Source: Sphingopyxis sp. (lineage in GTDB: Bacteria > Pseudomonadota > Alphaproteobacteria > Sphingomonadales > Sphingomonadaceae). Taken from it: a stretch of DNA of 64,000 nt. Position 1 is the first letter of the stretch. Each line of letters opens with the position of its first letter. Positions 25,082-33,123 of the stretch are shown here, one piece after another. A program made the position numbers and the translations under genes. The notes under the pieces were generated by a model. That model saw nothing but the letters and a program-made list of their open reading frames with translations, ran no database searches and was not told the DNA's origin. The stretch lies in NCBI GenBank assembly GCA_030148985.1, contig JASBSJ010000066.1:62001-126000 (forward strand), written 5' to 3'.

Positions 25082-25378
25082 ATGACCAATTCGTTGAAAC
25101 TGTCGCTCGCCGCTTCGGCGGTGCTCGCCCTCGCCGCGGGCAATGCCCTCACCGGCACCGCGGTCGCCGCCGAGGGCGCCAAGGAAAAATGCTATGGCGT
25201 CGCGCTCAAGGGTAAGAATGACTGTGCCGCCGGTCCGGGCACGAGCTGCGCCGGCACATCGACCGTCGATTATCAGGGCAACGCCTGGAAATATGTCGCG
25301 AAGGGCAGCTGCGAAAAGATGGGCGGCACGCTGACCGCGCACAAGGGCAATGCCAAGCCGGCCCCGAAGAAGGGCTGA
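25082..25378 (+). CDS. bufA: Bufferin precursor BufA (DUF2282), copper-binding RiPP
   Basis: Periplasmic peptide precursor of the bufferin family, exported and thought to sequester copper after its cysteines are modified. The 98-residue protein has a long Sec signal peptide (about residues 1-29, cleavage near AVAA). The DUF2282 core follows, with four cysteines at positions 37, 48, 56 and 77 in the family pattern EKCYG, NDCAA, SCAGTS-VDYQG and GSCEKMGG. In characterised bufferins the two central cysteines become thiooxazole-type heterocycles and the outer two pair. The tail is lysine-rich. A strong AGGGAG ribosome-binding site precedes the ATG. It is the first gene of a six-gene operon with a SigF-type promoter. 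Confidence 0.92.
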   Translation: MTNSLKLSLAASAVLALAAGNALTGTAVAAEGAKEKCYGVALKGKNDCAAGPGTSCAGTSTVDYQGNAWKYVAKGSCEKMGGTLTAHKGNAKPAPKKG

Positions 25379-25382
25379 TCCT

Positions 25383-26243
25383 TTGCCTCCCGCTCCGCTC
25401 CACACGCTGCCGATGCGCGCCGGTATCGGGCTGAAGGCCCGGCACTATGCCGACGTGCTGGCGGCGGCGGAGCGGGGCGCGGCGCCCGCCTGGGCCGAAG
25501 TCCACCCCCAAAACTACTTCGGCGCGGGCGGGCCGCCGCATCGCTGGCTCACCGCGATTGCGGACCTCATACCGATCAGTTTCCATTCGGTCGGCCTGTC
25601 GCTGGGATCGGCGGCGGGCGCGGACCGCGACGAACTCGACGCGCTCGCGCGCCTCTGCGATCGCTACCAGCCCGCGATGGTGTCCGACCATCTGAGCTGG
25701 AGCAACACCCCGCCCGACAAATTTCCCGACCTGCTCCCCATTCCCTATACCGACGCCGCGCTCGACCATTTCGTGCGAGAAGTCGGCCGCGTGCAGGATC
25801 GGCTCGGCCGCCGCATCCTCATCGAAAATCCCTCGCGTTATCTCGCCTATGCCCGTGACGGCTGGGACGAAGTGTCCTTTCTCCACGAACTTTGCCGCCG
25901 CAGTGGCTGCGGCTTGCTGCTCGACATCAACAATGTCGAGGTGTCGGCCTTCAATCTCGGCCTCGATCCCGCGCAGTGGCTCGACGCGATCGATCCCGCG
26001 TTCGTCGGCGAAATTCATGTCGCGGGTCATGCGGTGAAGGATGACCGCGACGGCGGCCGGGTCGCGATCGACGATCATGGTTCATCGGTGCGCGAAAGTT
26101 GCTGGGCGCTGCTCGCCCGCTTTCTCCGCCGGGCGGGGCCGCGGCCCGTCCTCGTCGAATGGGACAGCGATGTGCCCGACTTCGCCGTGCTGATGGCCGA
26201 GGCGGCAAAGGCTGATGCCTTGCTGGAACCCGTCGATGCTTGA
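25383..26243 (+). CDS. bufB: Multinuclear non-heme iron-dependent oxidase BufB (DUF692/MNIO)
   Basis: Cytoplasmic enzyme that installs heterocycles on cysteines of the bufferin precursor. The 286-residue reading starts at TTG 25383, which has AAGAAGGG eight bases upstream; an ATG at 25413 lacks a ribosome-binding site. The TIM-barrel metal ligands of the family are visible in order: MVSDHLSW, ILIENPSRY, LLLDINNVEVSA, GEIHVAGH, IDDHGSSV and LVEWDSDVP. It follows bufA after four bases, and its end overlaps bufC by eight bases, as expected for a modifying enzyme and its partner. Related MNIO enzymes act on other RiPPs, but the DUF2282 precursor makes BufB the right assignment. Confidence 0.92.
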   Translation: MPPAPLHTLPMRAGIGLKARHYADVLAAAERGAAPAWAEVHPQNYFGAGGPPHRWLTAIADLIPISFHSVGLSLGSAAGADRDELDALARLCDRYQPAMVSDHLSWSNTPPDKFPDLLPIPYTDAALDHFVREVGRVQDRLGRRILIENPSRYLAYARDGWDEVSFLHELCRRSGCGLLLDINNVEVSAFNLGLDPAQWLDAIDPAFVGEIHVAGHAVKDDRDGGRVAIDDHGSSVRESCWALLARFLRRAGPRPVLVEWDSDVPDFAVLMAEAAKADALLEPVDA

Positions 26244-26940
26244 CCGCGACCAGGCGGCGGTGGCGGCGACGCTGCTCCATGGCCCGCGGCACCTGCCGAC
26301 CGGTCTGTTCGCCGGGACCGAGGCGGCGGTGCTGCGCGGGCTTCGCGTCCACGCCAACACCATTTCGCACGCGCGCCTCGTCGCGCTCGAAGAGACGTTC
26401 CCGCGCCTTCGCGAGCATCTCGGCGCCGCCGACTTCAACCGCCTCTCGCGCGCTTTTGTCGAAGCGGGCGGAGCGGAGCGGCGCGCGCTCGCCGACATCG
26501 GCGCGGGATTCGCCGACTGGCTCGATGACCCGATCGCCGCCGACATCGCGCGCGTCGAATGGGCGTGGCTCGAAAGCTATCATGCCGCCGACGCCGCCGC
26601 GCTACGGCTCGCCGATCTCGCCGGGGGCGACGAGGCCGCGCTGCTGATCACGCCGGTCCGCCGCCACCCTGCCGCGCGGATCGTGCCGCTCGCGGCCGAT
26701 GCGGCGCCGCGTCTCGACCTCGCCTTTGCGCCCGGCACGGCAGCCATCCTCATCACCCGCCCCGATGCCGAGGTGCGGCTGTTCGCTGCGCACCCGGCCG
26801 ACGCCATGGTGATCGAGGCCGCTGCGGACATATCGCCGCTCGGTAACCTGATCGCACTGCTCGACGAAGGGCATCCCGGCGGCGGCGCAGCGATCGCGGC
26901 GCTGATCGATGCCGGGGCTTTTGCAAAGGTGGACAGATGA
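26236..26940 (+). CDS. bufC: Bufferin maturation partner BufC (DUF2063)
   Basis: DUF2063 proteins accompany DUF692 oxidases and are thought to bind the precursor and deliver it to the enzyme. The 234-residue reading starts at ATG 26236, overlapping the bufB stop by eight bases. An in-frame ATG 21 bases upstream is an alternative. The N-terminal half shows the expected helical DUF2063 pattern: LPTGLFAG, GLRVHANTISHARLVALEETFP, FVEAGG, then GFADWLDD and VEWAWLESYHA. The C-terminal half is variable. It overlaps the DoxX gene by four bases. Confidence 0.88.
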   Translation: MLDRDQAAVAATLLHGPRHLPTGLFAGTEAAVLRGLRVHANTISHARLVALEETFPRLREHLGAADFNRLSRAFVEAGGAERRALADIGAGFADWLDDPIAADIARVEWAWLESYHAADAAALRLADLAGGDEAALLITPVRRHPAARIVPLAADAAPRLDLAFAPGTAAILITRPDAEVRLFAAHPADAMVIEAAADISPLGNLIALLDEGHPGGGAAIAALIDAGAFAKVDR

Positions 26941-27395
26941 AACGCTTGTTTGGTTTTTACGATCGTGCCGTCGCGACGGCATCATCGCGGATCGTCGAAA
27001 GCGCGGCGCTGGTGCTGCTGCGCGTGGCGCTCGCGGGCGTGTTCTGGCGTTCGGGCCAGACCAAAGTGACCGAGGGCGGCTTTCCGGCCATCGATCCCCT
27101 ACAATATGACCTGTTCGCGAACGAATTTTCGGGTCTGCCGCTCGATCCCGCGCTCGCGGTGCCGCTGACGGTCTGGGCCGAACACCTATTTCCCGCCTTG
27201 CTGCTCTTGGGCCTCGCGACGCGCTTTTCGGCGGCGGCGCTGCTCGTGATGACGCTCGTCATCCAGATATTCGTCTTTCCCGACGCCTGGTGGCCGGTGC
27301 ATTCGCTCTGGGCGGCGATGGCGGCGATGCTGATCGTGCGCGGCGGGGGGTTATTCTCGCTCGACGCGCTCTTTGCTAGGCTGCGCCGGATATGA
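26937..27395 (+). CDS. DoxX family inner-membrane protein of the bufferin operon
   Basis: A 152-residue membrane protein with four hydrophobic helices and the DoxX pattern (VALAGVFWRSGQTKVTEGGF near the N-terminus, then WAEHLFPALLLLG and a DAWWPVHSLW loop). DoxX-like proteins often close bufferin operons; a redox role in supplying electrons or oxidised thiols is suspected but unproven. ATGA overlaps at both ends (with bufC and with the sigma factor gene) show tight translational coupling. Confidence 0.88.
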   Translation: MKRLFGFYDRAVATASSRIVESAALVLLRVALAGVFWRSGQTKVTEGGFPAIDPLQYDLFANEFSGLPLDPALAVPLTVWAEHLFPALLLLGLATRFSAAALLVMTLVIQIFVFPDAWWPVHSLWAAMAAMLIVRGGGLFSLDALFARLRRI

Positions 27396-27913
27396 GCCTC
27401 GACGAACCCTCGCTCGCGCGGTTGATGGCCGCATCGCAGCGGGGGGACCGTGCTGCCTATCGCGCGCTGCTCGGCGATTGCCGCCTCTGGCTCGCGCGCT
27501 ATTTCGCACGCCGCATCGCGCCGCATCAGATCGACGATCTGGTGCAGGAAACGCTCGTGTCGATGCACCGCAAGCTTGCGACGTGGGACAGTGGCCGCGC
27601 CTTCCTGCCATGGCTCGCGGCGATCGCGCGCTATCGCTGGATCGACATGCTGCGCCGCCAGCGCGACGAGGCCGAGCTTGGCGACAATGACGCGGCGGTC
27701 GGCGCGGAGGATGAGGCGGTCCACGCGCGGCTCAGCATCGATCGGCTGATGACATTGCTGCCGCCCGGACAGGCGCAGGCGATCACGCTGGTCAAGATCG
27801 AGGGCGCCTCGATCGCCGAGGCATCGCAAATCTGCGGCCAGAGCGAGTCTCTGGTCAAGGTCAATATTCATCGCGGCCTCAAGAAGCTCGCGCAACTGAT
27901 TGAAAGCGAATAA
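27392..27913 (+). CDS. sigF: ECF sigma factor, SigF-like
   Basis: RNA polymerase sigma-70 factor of the extracytoplasmic-function class, 173 residues. Region 2 is seen at about residues 40-95 (DDLVQETLVSMHRKLATW, AIARYRWIDMLRR). Region 4 lies at about 120-170 with a helix-turn-helix (EGASIAEASQICGQ, SLVKVNIHRGLKKL). It sits directly before an NrsF-type anti-sigma gene and after the bufferin genes, as in the Caulobacter SigF locus. The promoter at 25007-25032 matches the SigF consensus, so the operon should be self-activating when metal stress frees the factor. There is no zinc-finger anti-sigma nearby, consistent with an NrsF partner. Confidence 0.9.
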   Translation: MSLDEPSLARLMAASQRGDRAAYRALLGDCRLWLARYFARRIAPHQIDDLVQETLVSMHRKLATWDSGRAFLPWLAAIARYRWIDMLRRQRDEAELGDNDAAVGAEDEAVHARLSIDRLMTLLPPGQAQAITLVKIEGASIAEASQICGQSESLVKVNIHRGLKKLAQLIESE

Positions 27914-27914
27914 A

Positions 27915-28562
27915 ATGGACAAGGTTTCGATCGAAAATTTGATCGATGGACTGGCCGACGAACTGCAGCCCGTTCCGCCCAAAAAAATGGTTCGGGGCCT
28001 GCTCTGGACGGCGGCTGGCTGGCTTGCCGGCGCTGCGCTGCTTCTGTGGCTGTACGGGATGCGTCACGACCTTGCCGCGGGCGGGATGCCTGCGCTGTCG
28101 ATGCTCAGCTTCTGGCTGATCGCGGCCACGGGCGTCGCCGCGGCGTGGAGCGCGCTGCGCATGGGGCTGCCGGGCGTCGGCCGCGACTATAGCGGCTGGC
28201 GCTGGGCGGTGCTTGCGGCCCTGTCCTTGCCGATAGCGGCGCTGCTGCTGGCGGTCGGCGACGGCCATGCGGCGATGGACGTGGCGCGCCACGGGCTCGA
28301 CGCGCATTGCCTGTCGCTCGGCATCGCGTCGGGGCTGGGTGTCGGGGCTGCCCTGTTCTTGTGGCTGAAGTCGGCGGCGCCGACCTCGCCGACGCGCGCC
28401 GGCTGGGTGATCGGCCTCGCCTCGGGCGCCGCGGGTGCCACGATCGTCGCGCTGCATTGCGCCGACGACAATCTGATCCACATCGCACTGTGGCACGGGT
28501 TGGCGGTCGTCATCTCGGCGGTCGCCGGGCGGCTGATCCTGCCGCGTTTCCTGCGCTGGTGA
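27915..28562 (+). CDS. nrsF: NrsF-type membrane anti-sigma factor (DUF1109)
   Basis: A 215-residue protein with a cytoplasmic N-terminus and six hydrophobic helices, matching DUF1109/NrsF anti-sigma factors that hold SigF at the membrane. Two cysteines, Cys132 (DAHCLSL) and Cys182 (ALHCADD), are spaced like the conserved pair needed for metal sensing in Caulobacter NrsF. The ATG at 27915 is one base after the sigma gene stop and fits the family start (MDKVSIENLIDGLA). An earlier in-frame start would lie inside the sigma gene. A short GC-rich stretch and T-run after the stop (about 28570-28590) is only weakly terminator-like. Confidence 0.88.
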   Translation: MDKVSIENLIDGLADELQPVPPKKMVRGLLWTAAGWLAGAALLLWLYGMRHDLAAGGMPALSMLSFWLIAATGVAAAWSALRMGLPGVGRDYSGWRWAVLAALSLPIAALLLAVGDGHAAMDVARHGLDAHCLSLGIASGLGVGAALFLWLKSAAPTSPTRAGWVIGLASGAAGATIVALHCADDNLIHIALWHGLAVVISAVAGRLILPRFLRW

Positions 28563-28724
28563 TCCTTCCCCTGCCGGAAAGGCTTTTTGCGATGGTTGGC
28601 CGCTTCGATCTAACTACCCCTTTCGGATAAGAAAATAGCCCGGCTTTGTCGGTCCATAGGGCAGGGTAATCGGATAGAACCTCGCATTGGCACAATGACG
28701 TGCCGATGGGGTTCGGATTGTTGG

Positions 28725-30173
28725 ATGCCGGGATCGAGCAATATAATTCACCGCGACATTGTCGTGGACATGGATGGCACGCTGTCCCATGTCGATGCCC
28801 TCCATGAAGACTTCTTCGTCTGCCTGAGGCAAAATCCGCTACGCGAAACGGCGAGCGCCGTTTTCGGTTCGGGCAGCAAGGCCGCAATGAAGCGAAGCCT
28901 GGCCAAGCTGGCGGGGCGCGACACGGGTCTTGCGCCCCTCCACGCCGAACTCGTCAGTCATCTCAGCATGATGAAGCAATCCGGCAAGTCGCTTCATCTC
29001 GTGACGGCGTCGGACCAATATCATGCCGACGCCATGGGAAAAGCCGTCAATCTCTTCGACACCGTCACCGGCAGCGACGGCGCTCGCAACCTGAAAGGGC
29101 CGGAAAAGGCGTCCTATTTGAAAGAGCGTTTTCCCGAAGGATTCATCTATGCGGGGGACAGCGCCGCCGACCTTCCGGTCTGGATGGCGTCGTCCGGAGC
29201 CATCCTCGTCGGCGGGGCGAAGCGCCACGCCGGCAAGCTGGAGCAGAATGGCGTGCCGATCATCGATATTTTCGGCGGCGGAAATGGTGCCGTGAAGGAC
29301 TGGCTGCGCCTGTTCCGCCTGCATCAATGGGCCAAGAATGTCCTGATTTTTGTACCCCTGCTTCTCGGTCAGCTCTACGCGCAGCCGGAGGCGGTTTCGG
29401 CGGCGGTCATGGCGTTCCTCTTTTGGAGCATCGCGGGTTCCGGTAGCTATATCGTCAACGATATTTTCGACGTGGAGGCCGACCGAAAGCATCGCACAAA
29501 ATGCAATCGCCCCATTGCCAGCGGCAAGATCGGCGTATCGAGCGCCTTTGTGGTCGCTGCCGCCATGATTTGTGTGGGGGTGGCCGGCGCGATGTGGCTG
29601 TCCGTCAGCTTTGGGATGGCTTTGCTTTGGTATCTCGTCGTTACGCTGTCCTATTCGTTCAAGCTGAAAACCGCCCCGCTTCTCGACGTGGGAATCATCG
29701 CCATGCTGTTTACCAGCAGGATTGTGGCGGGCTCGCTCCTGCTTGCTCTGCCGCACTCGCCCTGGCTGACGTCCTTTGCGATGCTGCTCTTTTTGTCGCT
29801 TGCCCTGGCCAAGCGTCACGCCGAACTGGTGATGGCCGATCCGGCGAACGGAGATATTATTCCCGGACGCGGTTATCGGCGATCCGATTCCCCTTTGACG
29901 CTCGCGTTGGGGCTCGGCGCGGCGATGTCGTCGATCGTCGTGATGTTGCTGTTCATCACCCTGGAGGCCAGTGCACGGGGCGTATATGCGGCGCCGGAAG
30001 CGCTTTTCGTCACGCCGATCGTCCTCCTGTTCTGGTTCATGCGGATTTGGCTCTTGAGCAATCGGGGCGAGTTGGATGATGATCCGGTGATATTCGCCCT
30101 CAAGGATCCGGTCAGCCTTGGTCTTGCCGGGATCTTGCTGGCGGGCTTCGTCCTTTCGATCGTGAGTTTCTGA
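28725..30173 (+). CDS. HAD phosphatase - UbiA prenyltransferase fusion (polyprenyl-phosphate pentose synthase-like)
   Basis: A two-domain protein of about 482 residues. The N-terminal 180 residues form a HAD domain with VVDMDGTL (nucleophile and acid Asp pair) and a GDSAADLP motif IV. From about residue 190 a UbiA-type membrane domain follows, with LRLFRLHQWAKN and the polyprenyl-diphosphate site NDIFDVEADRKH, plus eight or nine helices. This layout resembles enzymes that make decaprenyl-phosphoryl-phosphoribose and remove its 5'-phosphate. The neighbours (SMR flippase, SDR, GT39) fit a lipid-phosphate sugar pathway. The start is uncertain: ATG 28725 fits the domain, and ATG 28695 is also possible. 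The substrate is inferred. Confidence 0.82.
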   Translation: MPGSSNIIHRDIVVDMDGTLSHVDALHEDFFVCLRQNPLRETASAVFGSGSKAAMKRSLAKLAGRDTGLAPLHAELVSHLSMMKQSGKSLHLVTASDQYHADAMGKAVNLFDTVTGSDGARNLKGPEKASYLKERFPEGFIYAGDSAADLPVWMASSGAILVGGAKRHAGKLEQNGVPIIDIFGGGNGAVKDWLRLFRLHQWAKNVLIFVPLLLGQLYAQPEAVSAAVMAFLFWSIAGSGSYIVNDIFDVEADRKHRTKCNRPIASGKIGVSSAFVVAAAMICVGVAGAMWLSVSFGMALLWYLVVTLSYSFKLKTAPLLDVGIIAMLFTSRIVAGSLLLALPHSPWLTSFAMLLFLSLALAKRHAELVMADPANGDIIPGRGYRRSDSPLTLALGLGAAMSSIVVMLLFITLEASARGVYAAPEALFVTPIVLLFWFMRIWLLSNRGELDDDPVIFALKDPVSLGLAGILLAGFVLSIVSF

Positions 30174-30178
30174 CCAAT

Positions 30179-30550
30179 ATGGCCCTCAATCCGCTGACGC
30201 TCGGCGTCATAATCCTCAGTGTTCTGATGAATGCGGTTGCGCAACTGGCGCTCAGCGTCGCGCTGAAGGGAACGACGACGTTCGACGCCGGTTCGCCGAT
30301 AAAATCGGCAATGGCGCTGGCGATCAATCCGGGTATTGTCCTCGCACTTTTCATCTACGGCCTCAGCGTGCTGCTGTGGATGTATGTTCTGTCGAAGGCG
30401 GACGTCTCGCTTGCATACCCGTTTCTTGGCCTTGGCTTTGTTTTCGTGGCGATCATTTCCTATCTGTTCATGTCGGAACCGCTGAGCGCGCAAAAACTCA
30501 TTGGAATTCTGACGATCGCAATCGGCATCGTCATTCTGGCGCGGAGCTGA
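30179..30550 (+). CDS. SMR/EamA-type small membrane transporter
   Basis: A 123-residue protein with four hydrophobic helices, typical of small multidrug-resistance and ArnE/ArnF-like proteins. It begins five bases after the HAD-UbiA stop. Motifs include LMNAVAQLALSVALKG in helix 1 and LSKADVSLAYPFLGLGF in helix 3. In glycan loci such proteins flip undecaprenyl- or decaprenyl-phosphate sugars across the membrane, and the context supports that here. A general drug exporter is less likely. It is probably a dimer, or pairs with another SMR outside the window. Confidence 0.8.
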   Translation: MALNPLTLGVIILSVLMNAVAQLALSVALKGTTTFDAGSPIKSAMALAINPGIVLALFIYGLSVLLWMYVLSKADVSLAYPFLGLGFVFVAIISYLFMSEPLSAQKLIGILTIAIGIVILARS

Positions 30551-30554
30551 ACCT

Positions 30555-31535
30555 TTGGTCCGGAATATTGTCGTAACCGGAGGAAGCGGCTTCCTCGGCT
30601 CGGTCCTCGTCGAGCGATTGCTGGGCGAAGGCTATTGCGTGCACAATCTCGACTTGATGCCCGCCAGGACCGAGCAGGAAAGACTGACGACGAGCATCGT
30701 CGATATTACAGATCAGACCGCCATATCACGGCTTTCCTTACCCGTCGGTGCCGATTTCGTGCATCTGGCGGGGCGGCAATATGGCACGGCCGTCCGCCGG
30801 TCGATCCGCGAGCGTTTCTTCGCGGAAGGCAACATCACGGGCACGCGCAACGTCATCGAACTGGCAAAGAAGTTCCGCGCGACCTCCTTCCTGTTCGTGA
30901 GCACGGACATGGTCTATGGCCGCCCGCAGGCGTCGCCGGTCGCCATCGATCACCCGCGCGCTCCGTTCGGCCCCTATGGCGCGTCGAAAGTCGCCGCCGA
31001 GGATATGCTCACATCGCAAGACCTGCCGTTTCGTACCGTCATTTTTCGCCCGCGATTGATCCTGGGTCCGGGGCGTTTCGGATTGATGGCAAAGCTGTTC
31101 GCCGCGATCCGCGGCAACATGCCGGTGCCCATGGTCGGATCGGGCCGAAACACCTATCAGATGGTTTCGGTATTCGATTGCGCGGACGCCATCGTGCGCG
31201 GAATCCAGACCGAGACCGCCCGCGGCGTCTTCAATCTCGGATCGAGGCCGGGAGATCCCAGCAAGGTCATGCTGCGCAAGTTGATCCGAAAGGTGGGGTC
31301 GAAATCGATCGTTGTTCCCGTGCCCAGTCCCATCATCAAGCCGGTGTTGCATATGCTCGACCGGGTGGCGCTCAGCCCGTTGGTGCCCGAACAGTTCGAG
31401 ATTGCCGATGAGAATTATGTCCTTGATATATCGCGCACAAAAACGGAACTCGGCTGGGAGCCCGTCGGTGATGATGCGGAGCTGATGCTCGCGGCGTATC
31501 GAACCTATTGCGAGCTCAACGATCCGGCCCGGTAG
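30555..31535 (+). CDS. NAD-dependent epimerase/dehydratase (extended SDR)
   Basis: A 326-residue nucleotide-sugar SDR. The NAD motif TGGSGFLGS lies at the N-terminus. FVHLAGRQYG, FVSTDMVYGRP and the catalytic YGASK follow, then a GPGRFGLMAK substrate loop. The TTG start has GGAG nine bases upstream and follows the SMR stop by four bases. The reaction (4-epimerase, reductase or dehydratase) cannot be told from sequence. It may act on the lipid-linked or nucleotide-linked sugar of the HAD-UbiA module. Its last 20 bp overlap the convergent GT39 gene. Confidence 0.8.
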   Translation: MVRNIVVTGGSGFLGSVLVERLLGEGYCVHNLDLMPARTEQERLTTSIVDITDQTAISRLSLPVGADFVHLAGRQYGTAVRRSIRERFFAEGNITGTRNVIELAKKFRATSFLFVSTDMVYGRPQASPVAIDHPRAPFGPYGASKVAAEDMLTSQDLPFRTVIFRPRLILGPGRFGLMAKLFAAIRGNMPVPMVGSGRNTYQMVSVFDCADAIVRGIQTETARGVFNLGSRPGDPSKVMLRKLIRKVGSKSIVVPVPSPIIKPVLHMLDRVALSPLVPEQFEIADENYVLDISRTKTELGWEPVGDDAELMLAAYRTYCELNDPAR

Positions 31536-33120
31536 CCGGGATCGGGGCAAGGTAGAGCTTGCCGAATTTCTTGCGCTTGTCACCCAGCGCGACACGGACC
31601 GGACGATAGGCATTGCGGATTGCCCACGCTTCGAGCGGCTGGTCCAATCGCTCCTCCGACCCCACCAGAACGGCCTTCGGCGGCGTTCGGGCCAGCAGCT
31701 GTTCGAGCGTTCGCGGGGATACGACGGGGCGGAAAAATGGCCGGTTCTCTGGCGGGAGATAGTCCACGGCGCGATAGATGAACGGGCCCAGCCCCAGCTC
31801 CTTGTAAAGCGGCAGCCCGGCTTCGGCCGGATAAATCGGTGCGAGGGTGAGCAAGGGGCCGTTTCCGGGCTGCCGGGCCATCAGCCAGCGGATGTTATCG
31901 GCCGCCCTGTCGACCGAATTGCCGGTCCATTTCGACGGACGTGCAAGCGCGGGAAGGTCGGGAAGCAGAATGGGTAGTGCCCCTGCCGCGGTGAACAGGA
32001 AGACTGCGGCCATTACCGGCGCAACCTGGCTTCGCGCCGCAGCGATCAGACGACCGTATAGGAGCGCGCAGAGAACCAGACCAAAAGCGATCGGCGGAGC
32101 ATAATATTGCGGGAAAGCCGGGGTCGGCAGGAACGAGATGAGACCTGCACCCAGAACAAGACTGGCGGCCAGAATGACGGGCCACCAGGGTTTTGTGCCG
32201 TCCTCTTCGTCGCGCGACGCGGACACAGCGGTGATAGCCAGCGTCAGCGCGAGCAAAAAGATTAGCAGCGTGCCGCCCGCCAGCCAGACATTTTGCGCCA
32301 GCAGCATCTTGCCGACGAATGACAGCGCGACTGGTCCTTCGTCCGCACTGTTGGCCGTCCAATATTCGACATGCGCCGACTGATGGAACGACACGACATG
32401 CGCCAGGAAATGCATTGGGTCCGCTGCGAAATAATAAAGAGTGGGCAGGCCGGCCAGCACGGCGCCGAGGAAAAGCGGCAGTGCTACCCGCGTCATCCGC
32501 ATCCCGAAACCGATCCCCGGCGGCACAAGCAACGAGGCAATCGCGATCGGAGGGATGACAAAGACATAATTGGCCTTGAACCCGATCGCCAGCGACAGGC
32601 AGATTCCCGACAGGAAATTAAGCCGGATCGACGGGGGCGACGCGCCGCAGCCCTTGAGGAACAGCAGCAGGCCCAGCAGGGCGAAGGGAATGGGAATGAA
32701 ATTGTTGGTCACCAGCATACCCGCGGGGCCGAGCAACAGGGGATTGAGGGCCAGCAACGAGGCGAGCAATACCGCCGTTCCGTTCGCGCAACCGGCAAAA
32801 CGCGCCGTCGCGTAAAGCGCATAGCAAGCGAGCAGCCAGATTCCGAAAACGAGCAGCCGGCCGAGCAGGAAATCGCTTTCGACCCCTGGCAGCGCGAAAA
32901 TCGCGTTGAGCAGCAGCGGTAGATTGGGCAAATGGGTGAAGTTTATGTCCTGATATAAGGACCATTGGTTCAAAGATTGTCCCGCCGGCAGATAAAATTG
33001 CTCGTCGTGGCGCAGCGGATAGGACATGATCCGCGCAAACAGCGCGAGCACGAGCAGCAAGCCTGCTCCGATAAGGGCAGGTCTTTCATAGCGTTTGAAA
33101 CCCTGGATGACAGTCCACAC
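31516..33120 (-). CDS. GT39-type membrane glycosyltransferase (ArnT/PMT-like)
   Basis: A GT-C-fold transferase of 534 residues with about twelve helices. The first periplasmic loop carries the catalytic acidic pair in LRHDEQFYLP (about residues 36-45), as in ArnT and PMT proteins. These enzymes use polyprenyl-phosphate sugars as donors at the periplasmic face, which fits a UbiA-type synthase and SMR flippase next door. The C-terminal third is a soluble periplasmic domain (AEAGLPLYKELG, PKAVLVGSEERLD). A GTG start lies three bases after the acyltransferase stop, so the two are cotranscribed leftward. The acceptor is unknown. Confidence 0.82.
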   Translation of the reverse strand: MWTVIQGFKRYERPALIGAGLLLVLALFARIMSYPLRHDEQFYLPAGQSLNQWSLYQDINFTHLPNLPLLLNAIFALPGVESDFLLGRLLVFGIWLLACYALYATARFAGCANGTAVLLASLLALNPLLLGPAGMLVTNNFIPIPFALLGLLLFLKGCGASPPSIRLNFLSGICLSLAIGFKANYVFVIPPIAIASLLVPPGIGFGMRMTRVALPLFLGAVLAGLPTLYYFAADPMHFLAHVVSFHQSAHVEYWTANSADEGPVALSFVGKMLLAQNVWLAGGTLLIFLLALTLAITAVSASRDEEDGTKPWWPVILAASLVLGAGLISFLPTPAFPQYYAPPIAFGLVLCALLYGRLIAAARSQVAPVMAAVFLFTAAGALPILLPDLPALARPSKWTGNSVDRAADNIRWLMARQPGNGPLLTLAPIYPAEAGLPLYKELGLGPFIYRAVDYLPPENRPFFRPVVSPRTLEQLLARTPPKAVLVGSEERLDQPLEAWAIRNAYRPVRVALGDKRKKFGKLYLAPIPATGPDR

Positions 33121-33123
33121 GGT

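Noticed and set aside
28563-28600. Intrinsic terminator after nrsF
   Set aside because: Only a GCC-ggaaa-GGC three-pair stem precedes the TTTTT run, too weak to call.
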